The notes beneath the pieces were generated by a model. That model was not told the DNA's origin. It did no database searches and worked only from the letters and a program-made list of their open reading frames with translations. This document shows, one piece after another, positions 9,801 to 17,289 of a stretch of 64,000 nucleotides of DNA. A program made the translations under genes and the position numbers. Numbering within the stretch: position 1 is the stretch's first letter; each line of letters begins with the position of its first letter. Source of the DNA: Hallerella sp963652365 (lineage in GTDB: Bacteria; Fibrobacterota; Fibrobacteria; Fibrobacterales; Fibrobacteraceae); NCBI GenBank assembly GCA_963652365.1, contig CAVJTH010000013.1:5917-69916 (forward strand), read 5' to 3'.

Positions 9801-11356
9801 TTTGTCACCTGGGCAAAGAGCTGCTTGAAATACCAGTAAAGAAGCTGGGGCTTTTCGGAAAGAACGGCAAGCGGCTGGTCCGAACCCATCGAACCGACCG
9901 GTTCCTTTCCGTCGGACGCCATCGCGTTCAGAATCAGGTCAAGATCCTCGCGCGTGTAGCCAAAGAGCTTCTGCCGCTTGAGAAGCGTCGATTCGTCAAC
10001 GGCGACTTCGCCCACTGCATTGAAGAATCCGTGAATGTCTATCCGGTTTTCCTTCACCCAGCGGCGGTAAGGTTCCTTGCGCGCAAAGCGCGTCTTCACT
10101 TCCCTGTCCTTGTAGAAGCGCCCCGTCGCCAGGTTCACAAGGAGCATCTGCCCCGGACGCAGCGAACCTTTTTCCTCGACTTCTTCCGCCGGGATTTCCA
10201 GCACGCCCGCTTCCGAAGCGAACACCATGAATCCGTCTTTCGTAATCGTATAGCGCGCCGGACGCAAACCGTTTCTGTCCAGCGTCGCACCGACCCACTC
10301 GCCATCCGTAAAGGCGACCGCGGCCGGACCGTCCCAAGGCTCCATGATTCCCGCATGGAATTCAAAGAATCCGCGCACGTCCGGTCCCATCGCATGCTTC
10401 TTTCCCCAGGCCTGCGGCATGAGCATCATCATCGAATGCCCGACTTCGCGACCGCCCAGCGTCAACAGTTCCAGCACGTTGTCCAGGTTGCCGGAATCGC
10501 TCGAACCCTTTTCGAGAATCGGGGAAAGCTTGCGCACATCTTCGCCAAAGAGCGGAGACGAAAGATTCTTTTCGCGCGCGGCCATCCAGTTGCGGTTCCC
10601 GCGAATCGTGTTGATTTCTCCATTGTGCGCCATGTAGCGGAAAGGCTGCGCCAAGGGCCAGCTCGGGAACGTATTCGTCGAATAGCGCTGGTGGACAACG
10701 GCGACCGCGCTGTCAAAGTTCGCATCGTTCAGATCCGGGTAGAAAAGCGGGACCTGCGGCGCGGTCATCATTCCCTTATAGACGATTGTCCGGGCCGAAA
10801 GGCTCGCCACGTAGAATCCGTCCGCGCCATCCGCCGGAAGATCCGTCTCGTGCTCCATCCGCTTCCGCAGCACGAGCAGCGCGCGTTCCAGGGCTTCGCC
10901 CGAAAGATCCCCTTCCGACTGAAAAAACACCTGGGAAATGAACGGCATCACGGCCCGAGCGGTATCGCCGACAACCTTCGCGTTCACAGGCACGTCGCGA
11001 ACCGCCAGAATTCCAAAATGTTCTTCGCCCGCGATCTTTTCGACAAGGCTCATCGCGGAGCTGCGCTTCGACGCGTCCTGCGGCAAAAAGAACATGCCCA
11101 CGGCATAGCGCCCGATTTCGGGCAGCTTCATCTTCAGGGATTTCTTGAAAAAGTTGTCCGGGATCTGGACAAGAAGTCCCGCGCCGTCGCCGGTATTCAC
11201 GTCCGCGCCCGTCGCACCCCGATGGAGGAGATTTTCGAGAACCTTCACGCCCTTTTCGACAATTCCGTGTTCCCGTTTGCCATTCATGTTCAGAACGAAT
11301 CCAACGCCGCACGCGTCGTGTTCATTTTGCGGGTTGTATAGACCTTGAGCCTTCAT
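6872..11356 (-). CDS. gltB: Glutamate synthase large subunit (GOGAT alpha)
   Basis: This 1494-residue protein is the class II glutamine amidotransferase/FMN synthase subunit. The start MKAQGLYNPQ is chosen because AGGAG precedes it closely and because it leaves a 15-residue propeptide before catalytic Cys16 (CGVGF), as usual for GltB. An upstream in-frame extension to 11422 lacks support. The 3Fe-4S cysteines are in CVMMRHCHSNTCP (C-x5-C-x4-C). The synthase core has GEGGEDPDRY and the C-terminal GXGXG beta-helix domain is present. Length is normal for the family. It is the first gene of gltB-gltD-activator, and palindromes at 11479-11501 may be its operator. Confidence 0.97.
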   Translation of the reverse strand: MKAQGLYNPQNEHDACGVGFVLNMNGKREHGIVEKGVKVLENLLHRGATGADVNTGDGAGLLVQIPDNFFKKSLKMKLPEIGRYAVGMFFLPQDASKRSSAMSLVEKIAGEEHFGILAVRDVPVNAKVVGDTARAVMPFISQVFFQSEGDLSGEALERALLVLRKRMEHETDLPADGADGFYVASLSARTIVYKGMMTAPQVPLFYPDLNDANFDSAVAVVHQRYSTNTFPSWPLAQPFRYMAHNGEINTIRGNRNWMAAREKNLSSPLFGEDVRKLSPILEKGSSDSGNLDNVLELLTLGGREVGHSMMMLMPQAWGKKHAMGPDVRGFFEFHAGIMEPWDGPAAVAFTDGEWVGATLDRNGLRPARYTITKDGFMVFASEAGVLEIPAEEVEEKGSLRPGQMLLVNLATGRFYKDREVKTRFARKEPYRRWVKENRIDIHGFFNAVGEVAVDESTLLKRQKLFGYTREDLDLILNAMASDGKEPVGSMGSDQPLAVLSEKPQLLYWYFKQLFAQVTNPPIDPIREELVMSLMTFLGIHDNVLAEEPSQARLVKFRYPVLSNEDLGRLRSLHQEDFQCATVSMGFPVLSDTLSSGKLLENALDELCEKVEEKVRAGFKIIILSDKDLPDEIAPIPAILAVSAVNQHLSRAGIRTSCGLILETGEAREVMHIASLLGFGATAINPYLAFESIAELSNTHQLTKRIGVTEAIEHYIDAMNKGLKKVMSRMGISTLRSYRNAQVFEIVGLSKDVVDRYFTGAASRVGGIGIEEIAKEALMRWRAAIESKSPLLPSGGEYRYRKDGERHLWTPEAIADLQIAVRTGNQKRYDAYAELINNQTEHQSTLRGLFTFKPTTSVPLDDVEPASEIVKRFVTGAMSYGAISNEAHEAIAIAMNRIGAKSNSGEGGEDPDRYIPLPNGDSLSSATKQVASGRFGVTDEYLVNAKEIQIKIAQGAKPGEGGQLPGHKVSEAIAKVRHSTPGVTLISPPPHHDIYSIEDIAQLIFDLRNANDKARISVKLVSEVGVGTVAAGVAKARADMILISGYDGGTGASPLSSVKHVGVPWELGLSETQTTLVLNKLRSRVRLQVDGQMKTGRDVVIGALLGAEEFGFATTILVVLGCVMMRHCHSNTCPVGVATQDPELRKRFKGTPEHIIQYLHFVAEEVRAYMAKLGFRKFNEMIGRSDLLEMNKAIDFWKAKGLDYSGILYRASTKSEDVRCTMHQETGLDGALDYDVLKKVEKSIETKKPVSVEMPIHNTNRTLGTIISSRIASKHGYAGIPDDTITLRLKGSAGQSLGAFGAHGLTIELEGEANDYIGKGLSGARIIVKPAKGSTFKPEDNVIGGNVILYGATSGELYMNGRAGERFAIRNSGALAVVEGVGDHACEYMTGGRVVVLGSTGINFGAGMSGGIAYVYDEDGRFDSLCNTDMIDLDPIDESDERELKRLIENHAKYTGSPKAKRILAGWERERELFVKVFPMEYRCALNNMKSQNRG

Positions 11357-11478
11357 ATGTCTCCTATCGTCCGCAGAAGAAGCATCTCCTCTGCAATCGT
11401 CTAGGAGAAAATTACTAGACAAACGAAGCGTAGTAAAGGGGTTTTAAAATTTTCGTTCTACAAAAAAGTCATACCTTT

Positions 11479-11501
11479 TTGTAAAATTTACAATTTTGTA
11501 A
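11479..11501 (-). promoter_or_regulatory. Two overlapping palindromes upstream of gltB
   Basis: TTGTAAA-A-TTTACAA (11479-11493) is a perfect 15-bp palindrome. It shares a half-site with TTACAA-TT-TTGTAA (11488-11501). Together they make three alternating TTGTAA half-sites about 120-145 bp upstream of the gltB ATG and just after the end of folE. This looks like a binding site for a dimeric regulator, and the factor is unknown. They could also belong to the end of the folE transcript. Confidence 0.45.
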
Positions 11502-11520
11502 TATTGATTTTTGCCGTGAC

Positions 11521-12081
11521 CTAGCGGTGAATATGCGCCATGAACTCGGCTCGGGTCTTTTCGTCCGTCTTGAAGCGCCCGAGAAGCTGGGTCGTCACCA
11601 TCGTCGCGCCGGGCTTCTTGACGCCGCGCATCGTCATGCACATGTGGCTCGCTTCGAGCAGCACGGCGACTCCGCGAGGATTCAGCTCTTTCTGGATGAG
11701 TTCCGCAATCTGCCGCGTCATCCGTTCCTGGATCTGGGGCATTCGGGCAAAATATTCGACCACGCGCGGAATCTTGGAAAGCCCGACCACGCAGTCTCCC
11801 GGAATATAGGCGACAAAGGCCCTTCCCGTAAACGGCAAGAAATGATGTTCGCACATGCTCGCGAATTCGATGTTCGGCACCACGATCATTTCGTCGTACT
11901 TTTCATGAAAACGGGTTTTCAGGATTTCCGCCGGATCGGTTTCCGAGGAGAGGCTCGTCATCAGCTCCGCATACATTTTCGCCACGCGTTTCGGCGTATC
12001 CAAAAGACCTTCGCGCTCCGGATTTTCGCCCATGCCTTCGAGAATCATCCGAAAGCCGCATGCCATCTTTTTCAAGTCCAT
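11521..12081 (-). CDS. folE: GTP cyclohydrolase I
   Basis: The 186-residue enzyme converts GTP to 7,8-dihydroneopterin triphosphate, the first step to folate and to queuosine-type products. The zinc ligand motif CEHHFLPF (Cys77, His80) and the second Cys in MCMTMRGV are intact. The start is the ATG at 12081; an in-frame TTG 6 nt upstream would lie inside the spacer after the -10 element. There is no Shine-Dalgarno sequence, and a TATAAT ends 6 nt before the ATG, so the mRNA is predicted to be leaderless. The promoter overlaps the stop codon of the cellulase gene upstream. Confidence 0.95.
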   Translation of the reverse strand: MDLKKMACGFRMILEGMGENPEREGLLDTPKRVAKMYAELMTSLSSETDPAEILKTRFHEKYDEMIVVPNIEFASMCEHHFLPFTGRAFVAYIPGDCVVGLSKIPRVVEYFARMPQIQERMTRQIAELIQKELNPRGVAVLLEASHMCMTMRGVKKPGATMVTTQLLGRFKTDEKTRAEFMAHIHR

Positions 12082-12116
12082 GCCCAAATTATAGCTTTTT
12101 ACCGCCCTATTTCAAA
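12082..12116 (-). promoter_or_regulatory. folE promoter with -10 box abutting the start codon
   Basis: TTTG (12116-12113), 19 bp, then TATAATTTG (12093-12085) fits the Bacteroidetes-type promoter (TTTG, N19-21, TAnnTTTG). It also reads as TTGAAA-N16-TATAAT for a classical sigma-70. The TATAAT ends 6 nt before the ATG, so the transcript should begin at or next to the start codon. The -35 region contains the TAG of the GH9 gene. Confidence 0.7.
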
Positions 12117-14230
12117 GCGACCCGCTTGACGACCTCCGCCCGGACTGTCTTAATCTTCGCAAGGTAGATTCCCGAGGGAAGATTCGAAAGGGCGAGGCGC
12201 ACCGAATTGCCGTTCACGGAATGGCGGACCCGTTCGCGGTCCTTCAGATCGAACAGGCGGACTTCCAGGATCCTTTCCGGTGAATCGATTTGCAGATCGG
12301 GACCGGAAACCTTGACCGATACGGCTTTCCGCATTCGCGAAGCCTCTTGAATGGCCGACGGATTGAACGGGTCAAGGCCCTTTTCCTCGACAAACCGGGA
12401 AACGAGATGGATGAACTTCACCTGGTAACCGAGGCTCGGTTCCGTCACCTGCCAGAAATTCATCGGCCAGCCGTTGTTGATGTCCCGATACATCTTTTCG
12501 TGCGGCTCGCCGACCGGACGCTCTTCCGCAAAGCAAAGCTGGTTGTTTCGAACGCTTCCGCAAGACTGGTTGTCGCAGCAATCGGCCCATTTGTAGTCCG
12601 AATAGGGACCTCCGGACAGATATCCCGGAGCGGGGTTCGTGTCCCACTTGGAACCGTTCTCGAACCACTTGTGATAAATGGACATGATGCTCTTGCTTGC
12701 ACCGTATGCTCCCATGTTGGTGAGATACACGTAGCCAAAGGGATTGACGCCGTGAATGTAATGCAGGTATTCTTCTGCCGCCTTGTGGTACTTGACGGAA
12801 TCGATTCCCGAAATCTTCAGTCCGGAAAGCCTGTCGAACAGGACGCCGTATGCGGACTTGTGTCCGTTGGACCCCCAGTTGTAATCCCGGCTAAAGCTGC
12901 GGTAGCCATCCGTTTCGAAGGCTCCCATGAAATCTCCGGGCTTGTTCATCAGCGACACGAACTTGGATTCGATATCCGCCTTGATGCTCGCATCCGGATT
13001 AGGCAGGCCGAGATACAGGATGAACATATTGTGCTGGTCGTATCGGTAGGAATCGCCCCACCCCTTGATCAGCGGGAACTCGGCATAGCTGTCTTCGAAA
13101 AGTTTCTGGTAGGAGGCGTCGCCGGTGAGTTCGTAAAGGCGCAGCGCGGCGTTCAGCCGGTTTTCCAGGCGACTGGCCGCATCCGTCACTTCCTGCTGCC
13201 CGGCGGCAAGACCTTCGGTTCCGTAAGACTTGTCGTTGTTGAAGAACATCGAGTCGGGATGAGCCTCTGCCCAGGCGAACGCCCGGACCGCGGCATCGTA
13301 TAGCTTCCGGTAGGCGGTGTCGCCCTTGAAAATCTTCGCCATCTTGGCTCCGTAGGCAAAAGCCTTTGCCGCCGAATAGGCCGCCGTCGCGTTGGGTTCT
13401 CCGTAATAGGTCCGGCCCGTTGCCGCAGATGGAGGCGACACGCTGCTCTCGCCGATGACCGAAAGAATGGAACCGTCGTCGTTCTGGATGCGGAGCAGGT
13501 GTTCGATACCCCACCATGCTTCATCGAGAATGTCCGGGATGCCGTTGCCGGATTCCGGAATGTTGTAGTCGTCCGTAAAGGCCTTGGGCCTGTCAAAATA
13601 GGCCCTCAGCAACGATTCGACGTAATTGCCGTTCCAGTCCGTATATTTGTTGTAGTCTCCCGCGTCAAACCAGCCTCCGCTCACGTCGCGTTCCAGGCTT
13701 GCGTTCGTCGAATCCATAAACGCCCGTGCCTGCGCATCCTGGGCATGGTTTACGCCGTCTGTCCAGTCCGATTCCGCATACGGGGCCACCTTGGCGATTC
13801 CGACCCGCTGGTAGTAGAGCATTCGCACCGCGGCTTTCAGCACATCGTTGTAAACGTCTTCCCGAACCTGAAACGGAAAGGACCGTTTCGACGAATCGGA
13901 AGCGTCCCGAAGATAATAGGTTCCGTCGAGCGTCACCGCGCTGAAGTCGAGCCACCAGATTTTGTCTCCCGAAGACGAATCCGTGACGCCTCCGTTGTGC
14001 AGCGAGGGCGTTCCAGTAAAGACGACCTGCTCCGAAGAGCTTTCCACGACCTGAATGGAAGTCCCCGGCGTATAGGAAAGCGCGGAATCGAAACCGACCT
14101 GCGGCGAACGCAAGACGGCGACTTTCGTGTCGGACGGGCGATAGCCAAACTGATCGACCGTGATAAAGACGTCTGCGGCAAGGGAAAGACCAAATGCCGA
14201 AGCGACAGCGGCGCCAAGAAAAAGTTTCAT
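12107..14230 (-). CDS. Secreted GH9 endoglucanase with a T9SS-like C-terminal domain
   Basis: This 707-residue enzyme should cleave beta-1,4-glucan. It has a signal peptide (MKLFLGAAVASAFGLSLA), then an N-terminal Ig-like CelD domain (residues about 19-105) and the GH9 barrel. Catalytic residues are visible: Asp189 and Asp192 in WFDAGDYNKY, and Glu597 in TEPSLGYQ. Residues about 635-707 form a short beta domain ending SNLPSGIYLAKI...VVKRVALK. This resembles type A sorting domains of the type IX secretion system and is similar to the end of the GH5 at 38827. The ATG has AGAGGATTGGA before it. It is downstream of vsr with its own likely promoter (TATATTAGG near 14275), and folE follows. Confidence 0.93.
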   Translation of the reverse strand: MKLFLGAAVASAFGLSLAADVFITVDQFGYRPSDTKVAVLRSPQVGFDSALSYTPGTSIQVVESSSEQVVFTGTPSLHNGGVTDSSSGDKIWWLDFSAVTLDGTYYLRDASDSSKRSFPFQVREDVYNDVLKAAVRMLYYQRVGIAKVAPYAESDWTDGVNHAQDAQARAFMDSTNASLERDVSGGWFDAGDYNKYTDWNGNYVESLLRAYFDRPKAFTDDYNIPESGNGIPDILDEAWWGIEHLLRIQNDDGSILSVIGESSVSPPSAATGRTYYGEPNATAAYSAAKAFAYGAKMAKIFKGDTAYRKLYDAAVRAFAWAEAHPDSMFFNNDKSYGTEGLAAGQQEVTDAASRLENRLNAALRLYELTGDASYQKLFEDSYAEFPLIKGWGDSYRYDQHNMFILYLGLPNPDASIKADIESKFVSLMNKPGDFMGAFETDGYRSFSRDYNWGSNGHKSAYGVLFDRLSGLKISGIDSVKYHKAAEEYLHYIHGVNPFGYVYLTNMGAYGASKSIMSIYHKWFENGSKWDTNPAPGYLSGGPYSDYKWADCCDNQSCGSVRNNQLCFAEERPVGEPHEKMYRDINNGWPMNFWQVTEPSLGYQVKFIHLVSRFVEEKGLDPFNPSAIQEASRMRKAVSVKVSGPDLQIDSPERILEVRLFDLKDRERVRHSVNGNSVRLALSNLPSGIYLAKIKTVRAEVVKRVALK

Positions 14231-14307
14231 TCCAATCCTCTTTGTCTATCCGCCAGACTTGAAACGGATTACCATTCCCTAATATAATTCCGCATCGAAA
14301 AAAGCGT

Positions 14308-14736
14308 CTAGATTTCGATGAATTCTTCCTCGCCGACGATAAAGTCCCAGAGCCGCTCCATGGCGCGTTCCGGACTTTCTTTCAGCGAGCATTCCCAGAC
14401 GACCGCCACCCGAAATCCCTGCAGGGAAAGTTCTCGCATCGTTTTCACGTCGCGCGCGACATTCCGGTTGAACTTTTCGTCCCAAAAATCGGAGCGGGAC
14501 TTGGGCCGAGTCGTCAAGGCGCACCCGTGCCGATGCCAAAAGCAGCCGTTCACAAGGACGACGACCCGGTAACGAAGCACGAAAATGTCGGGCCTGCCCG
14601 GCAGATCGCGTCGCTGCAAGCGGAACCGAAGACCTTTCCGGAACAGCGCCTTTCGCACGAGAATTTCCGGTTTCGTGTCCCTGGAACGGACAGTCCGCAT
14701 CATTTCCGAGCGGGTCATCGGCAGTTTCTTACGCAT
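14308..14736 (-). CDS. vsr: Very short patch repair endonuclease (Vsr)
   Basis: The 142-residue protein has the Vsr fold markers: N-terminal MTRSEMMRTVRSRDTKPE, the catalytic Asp region LPGRPDIFVLRYRVVVLVNGCFWHRHGC with zinc-binding Cys/His, and VWEC. Vsr nicks 5' of T in T:G mismatches made by deamination of 5-methylcytosine. The start overlaps the stop of the DUF975 gene by 8 nt, so the two are translationally coupled. No cytosine-5 methyltransferase is in the window, so this copy is an orphan here. Confidence 0.93.
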   Translation of the reverse strand: MRKKLPMTRSEMMRTVRSRDTKPEILVRKALFRKGLRFRLQRRDLPGRPDIFVLRYRVVVLVNGCFWHRHGCALTTRPKSRSDFWDEKFNRNVARDVKTMRELSLQGFRVAVVWECSLKESPERAMERLWDFIVGEEEFIEI

Positions 14737-15352
14737 TTTCCTTCAAGTTCTCGTAGAACCTGGCAAAGGCTGTCGCGAAATACGGCACGACCCAGATCGC
14801 CGCGATGCCGAACGTAACGATGCAGAGAAGCCACCAGCCGATAAAGCTGAAGCCTAGCTTGCACAGCTCCCACTTGTGTCCATTCATCATTTGGCGGCTC
14901 CTTGTAATCGCTTCGATTGCGGAATACTCGGGATTGTCGATCAGGACAAGGTAAACGAGGGAATAGGAAAACGCCTTGACGATTCCCGGAACGACGAGAA
15001 GCAGCGTCCACAGAAAGATGAAGATCCAGGAGAGAAGTCCCGTCCAGAAGGTTTTTCCGAAGAACCGGAGACTTGCGTATCCGAGAAAAAGTCGGGAATA
15101 GGACAGTGGCTCTCTTCGGACGACATCCAGAAAACAGGCGAAAAAGCCGATAATCAGAACGCTCTGGAGCACGGAAAGGCAAACCGAAAGCAGACAGCTT
15201 GCCACCGAATCGCCAAAGGGGATCTGAACGATGGCGGCGGTAATTCCATACAAGATGGAGACGATGCAGGCAAATGCCCAGTTGCCTTCGAGCGCGCGCC
15301 AGGCCTCTTCGCGAATCTTCTTGCAGGAATACGGGGATTGAACTTCTGTCAT
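14729..15352 (-). CDS. DUF975 family integral membrane protein
   Basis: This 207-residue protein has about five hydrophobic segments. The ATG at 15352 has a strong AAGGAGG; an in-frame extension to 15403 does not. The C-terminal half carries features of the DUF975 family: LLLVVPGIVKAFSYSL, ITRSRQMMNGHKWEL, and FSFIGWWLLCIVTFGIAAIWVVPY (quoted only in part here as SFIGWWLL). Function is unknown. It is the first gene of a short minus-strand unit with vsr, and TATATTGG about 20 bp before the ribosome-binding site is a likely -10. Confidence 0.8.
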   Translation of the reverse strand: MTEVQSPYSCKKIREEAWRALEGNWAFACIVSILYGITAAIVQIPFGDSVASCLLSVCLSVLQSVLIIGFFACFLDVVRREPLSYSRLFLGYASLRFFGKTFWTGLLSWIFIFLWTLLLVVPGIVKAFSYSLVYLVLIDNPEYSAIEAITRSRQMMNGHKWELCKLGFSFIGWWLLCIVTFGIAAIWVVPYFATAFARFYENLKENA

Positions 15353-15394
15353 GGGAACCTCCTTGTCTTTCCAATATAGTCTTAATTTGAGCAA

Positions 15395-15431
15395 CGTGCG
15401 CAAGATTTACGGAAAATCCGCTTGCGCCACG
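15395..15431. repeat. Inverted repeat between divergent promoters
   Basis: CGTGCGCAAG (395-404 in this kb) pairs with CTTGCGCCACG (421-431) with one bulged C. An inner ATTT/AAAT extends the stem. It lies between the divergent DUF975 and lipoprotein genes, where a terminator would serve no purpose, so it may be an operator. Confidence 0.4.
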
Positions 15432-15459
15432 TCACTTGCAAAAGCCCCGGAACCTTTGC

Positions 15460-15467
15460 TATATTTC
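15460..15467 (+). promoter_or_regulatory. -10 element of the 15.5 kb lipoprotein gene
   Basis: TATATTTC stands 25 bp before the ATG and 9 bp before the ribosome-binding site, matching the TAnnTTTG-type -10 seen elsewhere in the window. A CTTG at about -33 (15434-15437) is a weak upstream element. Confidence 0.45.
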
Positions 15468-15492
15468 AAGGAAATTCATTAAGGAGGATTTT

Positions 15493-17274
15493 ATGAAACT
15501 GCTTCGATCTGCGGTATGCCTTTCGTCGATAGCCTTGCTGCTTTCGGCCTGTTCCGACAGTTCCTCGTCGTCGGGAAGATCGAGTACCGATCCGAACCCG
15601 ATCGACAAGATTGAAGTCGGAGCCTGCGAAAGCATTGACAACAAGGTTTTGAGCGTCCAGGTGATCGAAGCGACAGACTCCCTGGTGCAATTCGCCTTTG
15701 GTCTCGTAAACGCCCCCGAAGATCTCGAAGCGCTGCAGAATCGCACCGAGAAGGCAAAGGAAATCTTCAAGACTGCCCTGGAGAGCTACCCGAACAGCTG
15801 CGACGCCCAGCTGGGACTTGCCGCCGCGCAAATGGTGAACGTGATTGGCAACGAGGATGTCAGCGCCATCTACCGAAAGTTCGCTAGCGGCGACGACGCG
15901 CAAGTCTTCTCCCTTTTCAACATCCGGAACAATTTTGCGGGAACGGCTCTCAAGGCGGCGGTGAAGACTCAAGACGACGACAAGCTCATCACCGACCGAG
16001 TCCAGGAAATCATCGCCAACGCGGCGCTTCCCTCGATCGATTCCGCCATCTATCTCCTGAACAATATCCGGAAGACCGAGGATTACACGTTCTCCTACGA
16101 AACGGACAATCTGGAAATCTACCTCGGGCAGGGAGAATTCGCCCTTTCGGTCGGCACGCTGAATGCGCTCAAGGCATTCCTCACCGTAATCGCTTCCTAC
16201 GAACTCGACGCGTCGCTCGACAATTCCTATGACTGGCTGACATCGAGCCTCAACTGGTCGGAATTCCTTTCCGAAGCAGACGCCGTCTTGACCGATGAAG
16301 ACAAAGCCGCCCTGGAACACGCCATTTCCCTTTTCGAGAAGAATTCCACGTTCCTTTCCGTCAAGAATTCCTGGAAGTCCGCCTACAAGTCGATTCCGGA
16401 TGTTCTCGACAGCGCAATCGAAAACATGAAGGACAGCTACGCCTATCTGCTCGAACAGGCAAAGTCGGGAAAGACGACCAGCCTTTCGCCCTTTGTCGGA
16501 GACGGCGAAGAATCCGACCTCTATGCCGACGAAATCGAGCAGACCCTGGACATCCTGGATTCTGTACAGTCCGCGCTTCGCGGAACCGTGACCGTTTCCA
16601 TCGACGGCGAAGACGTCCAGATCGATGTACGCAAGTTCTTTGAACTCACGGACGGCTTCCAGCAGTATCTCCCCTATCATACGGTGAACCCGATCGACAC
16701 CTGGAAAGACGCGCAGACGAATCCGGACCCCAAATACATCTCCTGGATTTCTGCCGATGAATACGACGCGGACAACCATACGGTCTATGCGGAAAAGGCT
16801 CTGTCCGAAAAAGCCCGTGAAACGCTGAACTCTTCCATCATCCTGGGAGAATTTGGCGAGGACCTGAACGAAATGTACTTCACGACAAACGATGAAAGCT
16901 TCTGGTATGCGTCCGTCGAATGGGATGGCTGCAAGTATTCCATCCAGGAAGGTTACGATATCGACGCGGAACGCACCTGGTTCTCCCTGGATTCCTCGGT
17001 CTGCAAGACGGAAAACGGCATCGCCAAGTTCAAGGCGATCGATGCGAACATCACGCCGAATCCGTTCAACTTTACGGACAAGAACGGCAACGTGACCCTT
17101 TCTTTCACAGATTTCAGCCAGGAACTTTTTGCCCTCAAGCAACGCGGCGCGGAAATGGAAGAATACGTTTCCCTGCTCGAACGTACGGTCATCTTCCCGG
17201 ACCCCACGTTCCAGGGTGTCTTCCCGAACATGGACCAGCACAAGATTTCCGTGTTGCTCTCGGATTTGCGCTAG
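15493..17274 (+). CDS. Large lipoprotein of unknown function
   Basis: The 593-residue product starts at an ATG with AAGGAGG. Its signal peptide ends in the lipobox LLLSAC, followed by DSSSSSGRSS, a Ser-rich linker typical of Fibrobacter lipoproteins. The rest is acidic and mostly helical. Residues about 65-125 look like tetratricopeptide-type helices (LQNRTEKAKEIFKTALESYP, DAQLGLAAAQ). No enzyme motif was seen. The next gene starts 15 bp downstream and encodes an outer-membrane-like protein, so the pair probably acts together at the outer membrane. Confidence 0.8.
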   Translation: MKLLRSAVCLSSIALLLSACSDSSSSSGRSSTDPNPIDKIEVGACESIDNKVLSVQVIEATDSLVQFAFGLVNAPEDLEALQNRTEKAKEIFKTALESYPNSCDAQLGLAAAQMVNVIGNEDVSAIYRKFASGDDAQVFSLFNIRNNFAGTALKAAVKTQDDDKLITDRVQEIIANAALPSIDSAIYLLNNIRKTEDYTFSYETDNLEIYLGQGEFALSVGTLNALKAFLTVIASYELDASLDNSYDWLTSSLNWSEFLSEADAVLTDEDKAALEHAISLFEKNSTFLSVKNSWKSAYKSIPDVLDSAIENMKDSYAYLLEQAKSGKTTSLSPFVGDGEESDLYADEIEQTLDILDSVQSALRGTVTVSIDGEDVQIDVRKFFELTDGFQQYLPYHTVNPIDTWKDAQTNPDPKYISWISADEYDADNHTVYAEKALSEKARETLNSSIILGEFGEDLNEMYFTTNDESFWYASVEWDGCKYSIQEGYDIDAERTWFSLDSSVCKTENGIAKFKAIDANITPNPFNFTDKNGNVTLSFTDFSQELFALKQRGAEMEEYVSLLERTVIFPDPTFQGVFPNMDQHKISVLLSDLR

Positions 17275-17275
17275 T

Positions 17276-17289
17276 GCGGTAAGAACCGC
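17276..17289 (+). promoter_or_regulatory. Hairpin occupying the ribosome-binding region of the next gene
   Basis: GCGGT (17276-17280) and ACCGC (17285-17289) pair around AAGA. The pairing extends by one base to the A of the ATG at 17290. It fills the gap between the TAG of the lipoprotein gene and the next start codon, where no Shine-Dalgarno sequence is present. It may couple translation of the two genes. Confidence 0.4.

Noticed and set aside
6821..11341. A 1506-codon open frame antisense to gltB
   Set aside because: It has no ribosome-binding site and its translation is a low-complexity mix of Arg, His, Phe and Asp. Long antisense frames also occur opposite recD2, ileS and the 25978 gene, as expected from the codon bias of real genes.
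11357..11422. N-terminal extension of gltB
   Set aside because: It would put catalytic Cys far from a normal propeptide length, while the ATG at 11356 has a good ribosome-binding site and a 15-residue propeptide.
15415..15440. Possible sigma-54 promoter before the 15.5 kb lipoprotein gene
   Set aside because: ACTTGCA resembles a -12 element, but the -24 position reads GC instead of GG and the TATATTTC box nearby explains the promoter better.
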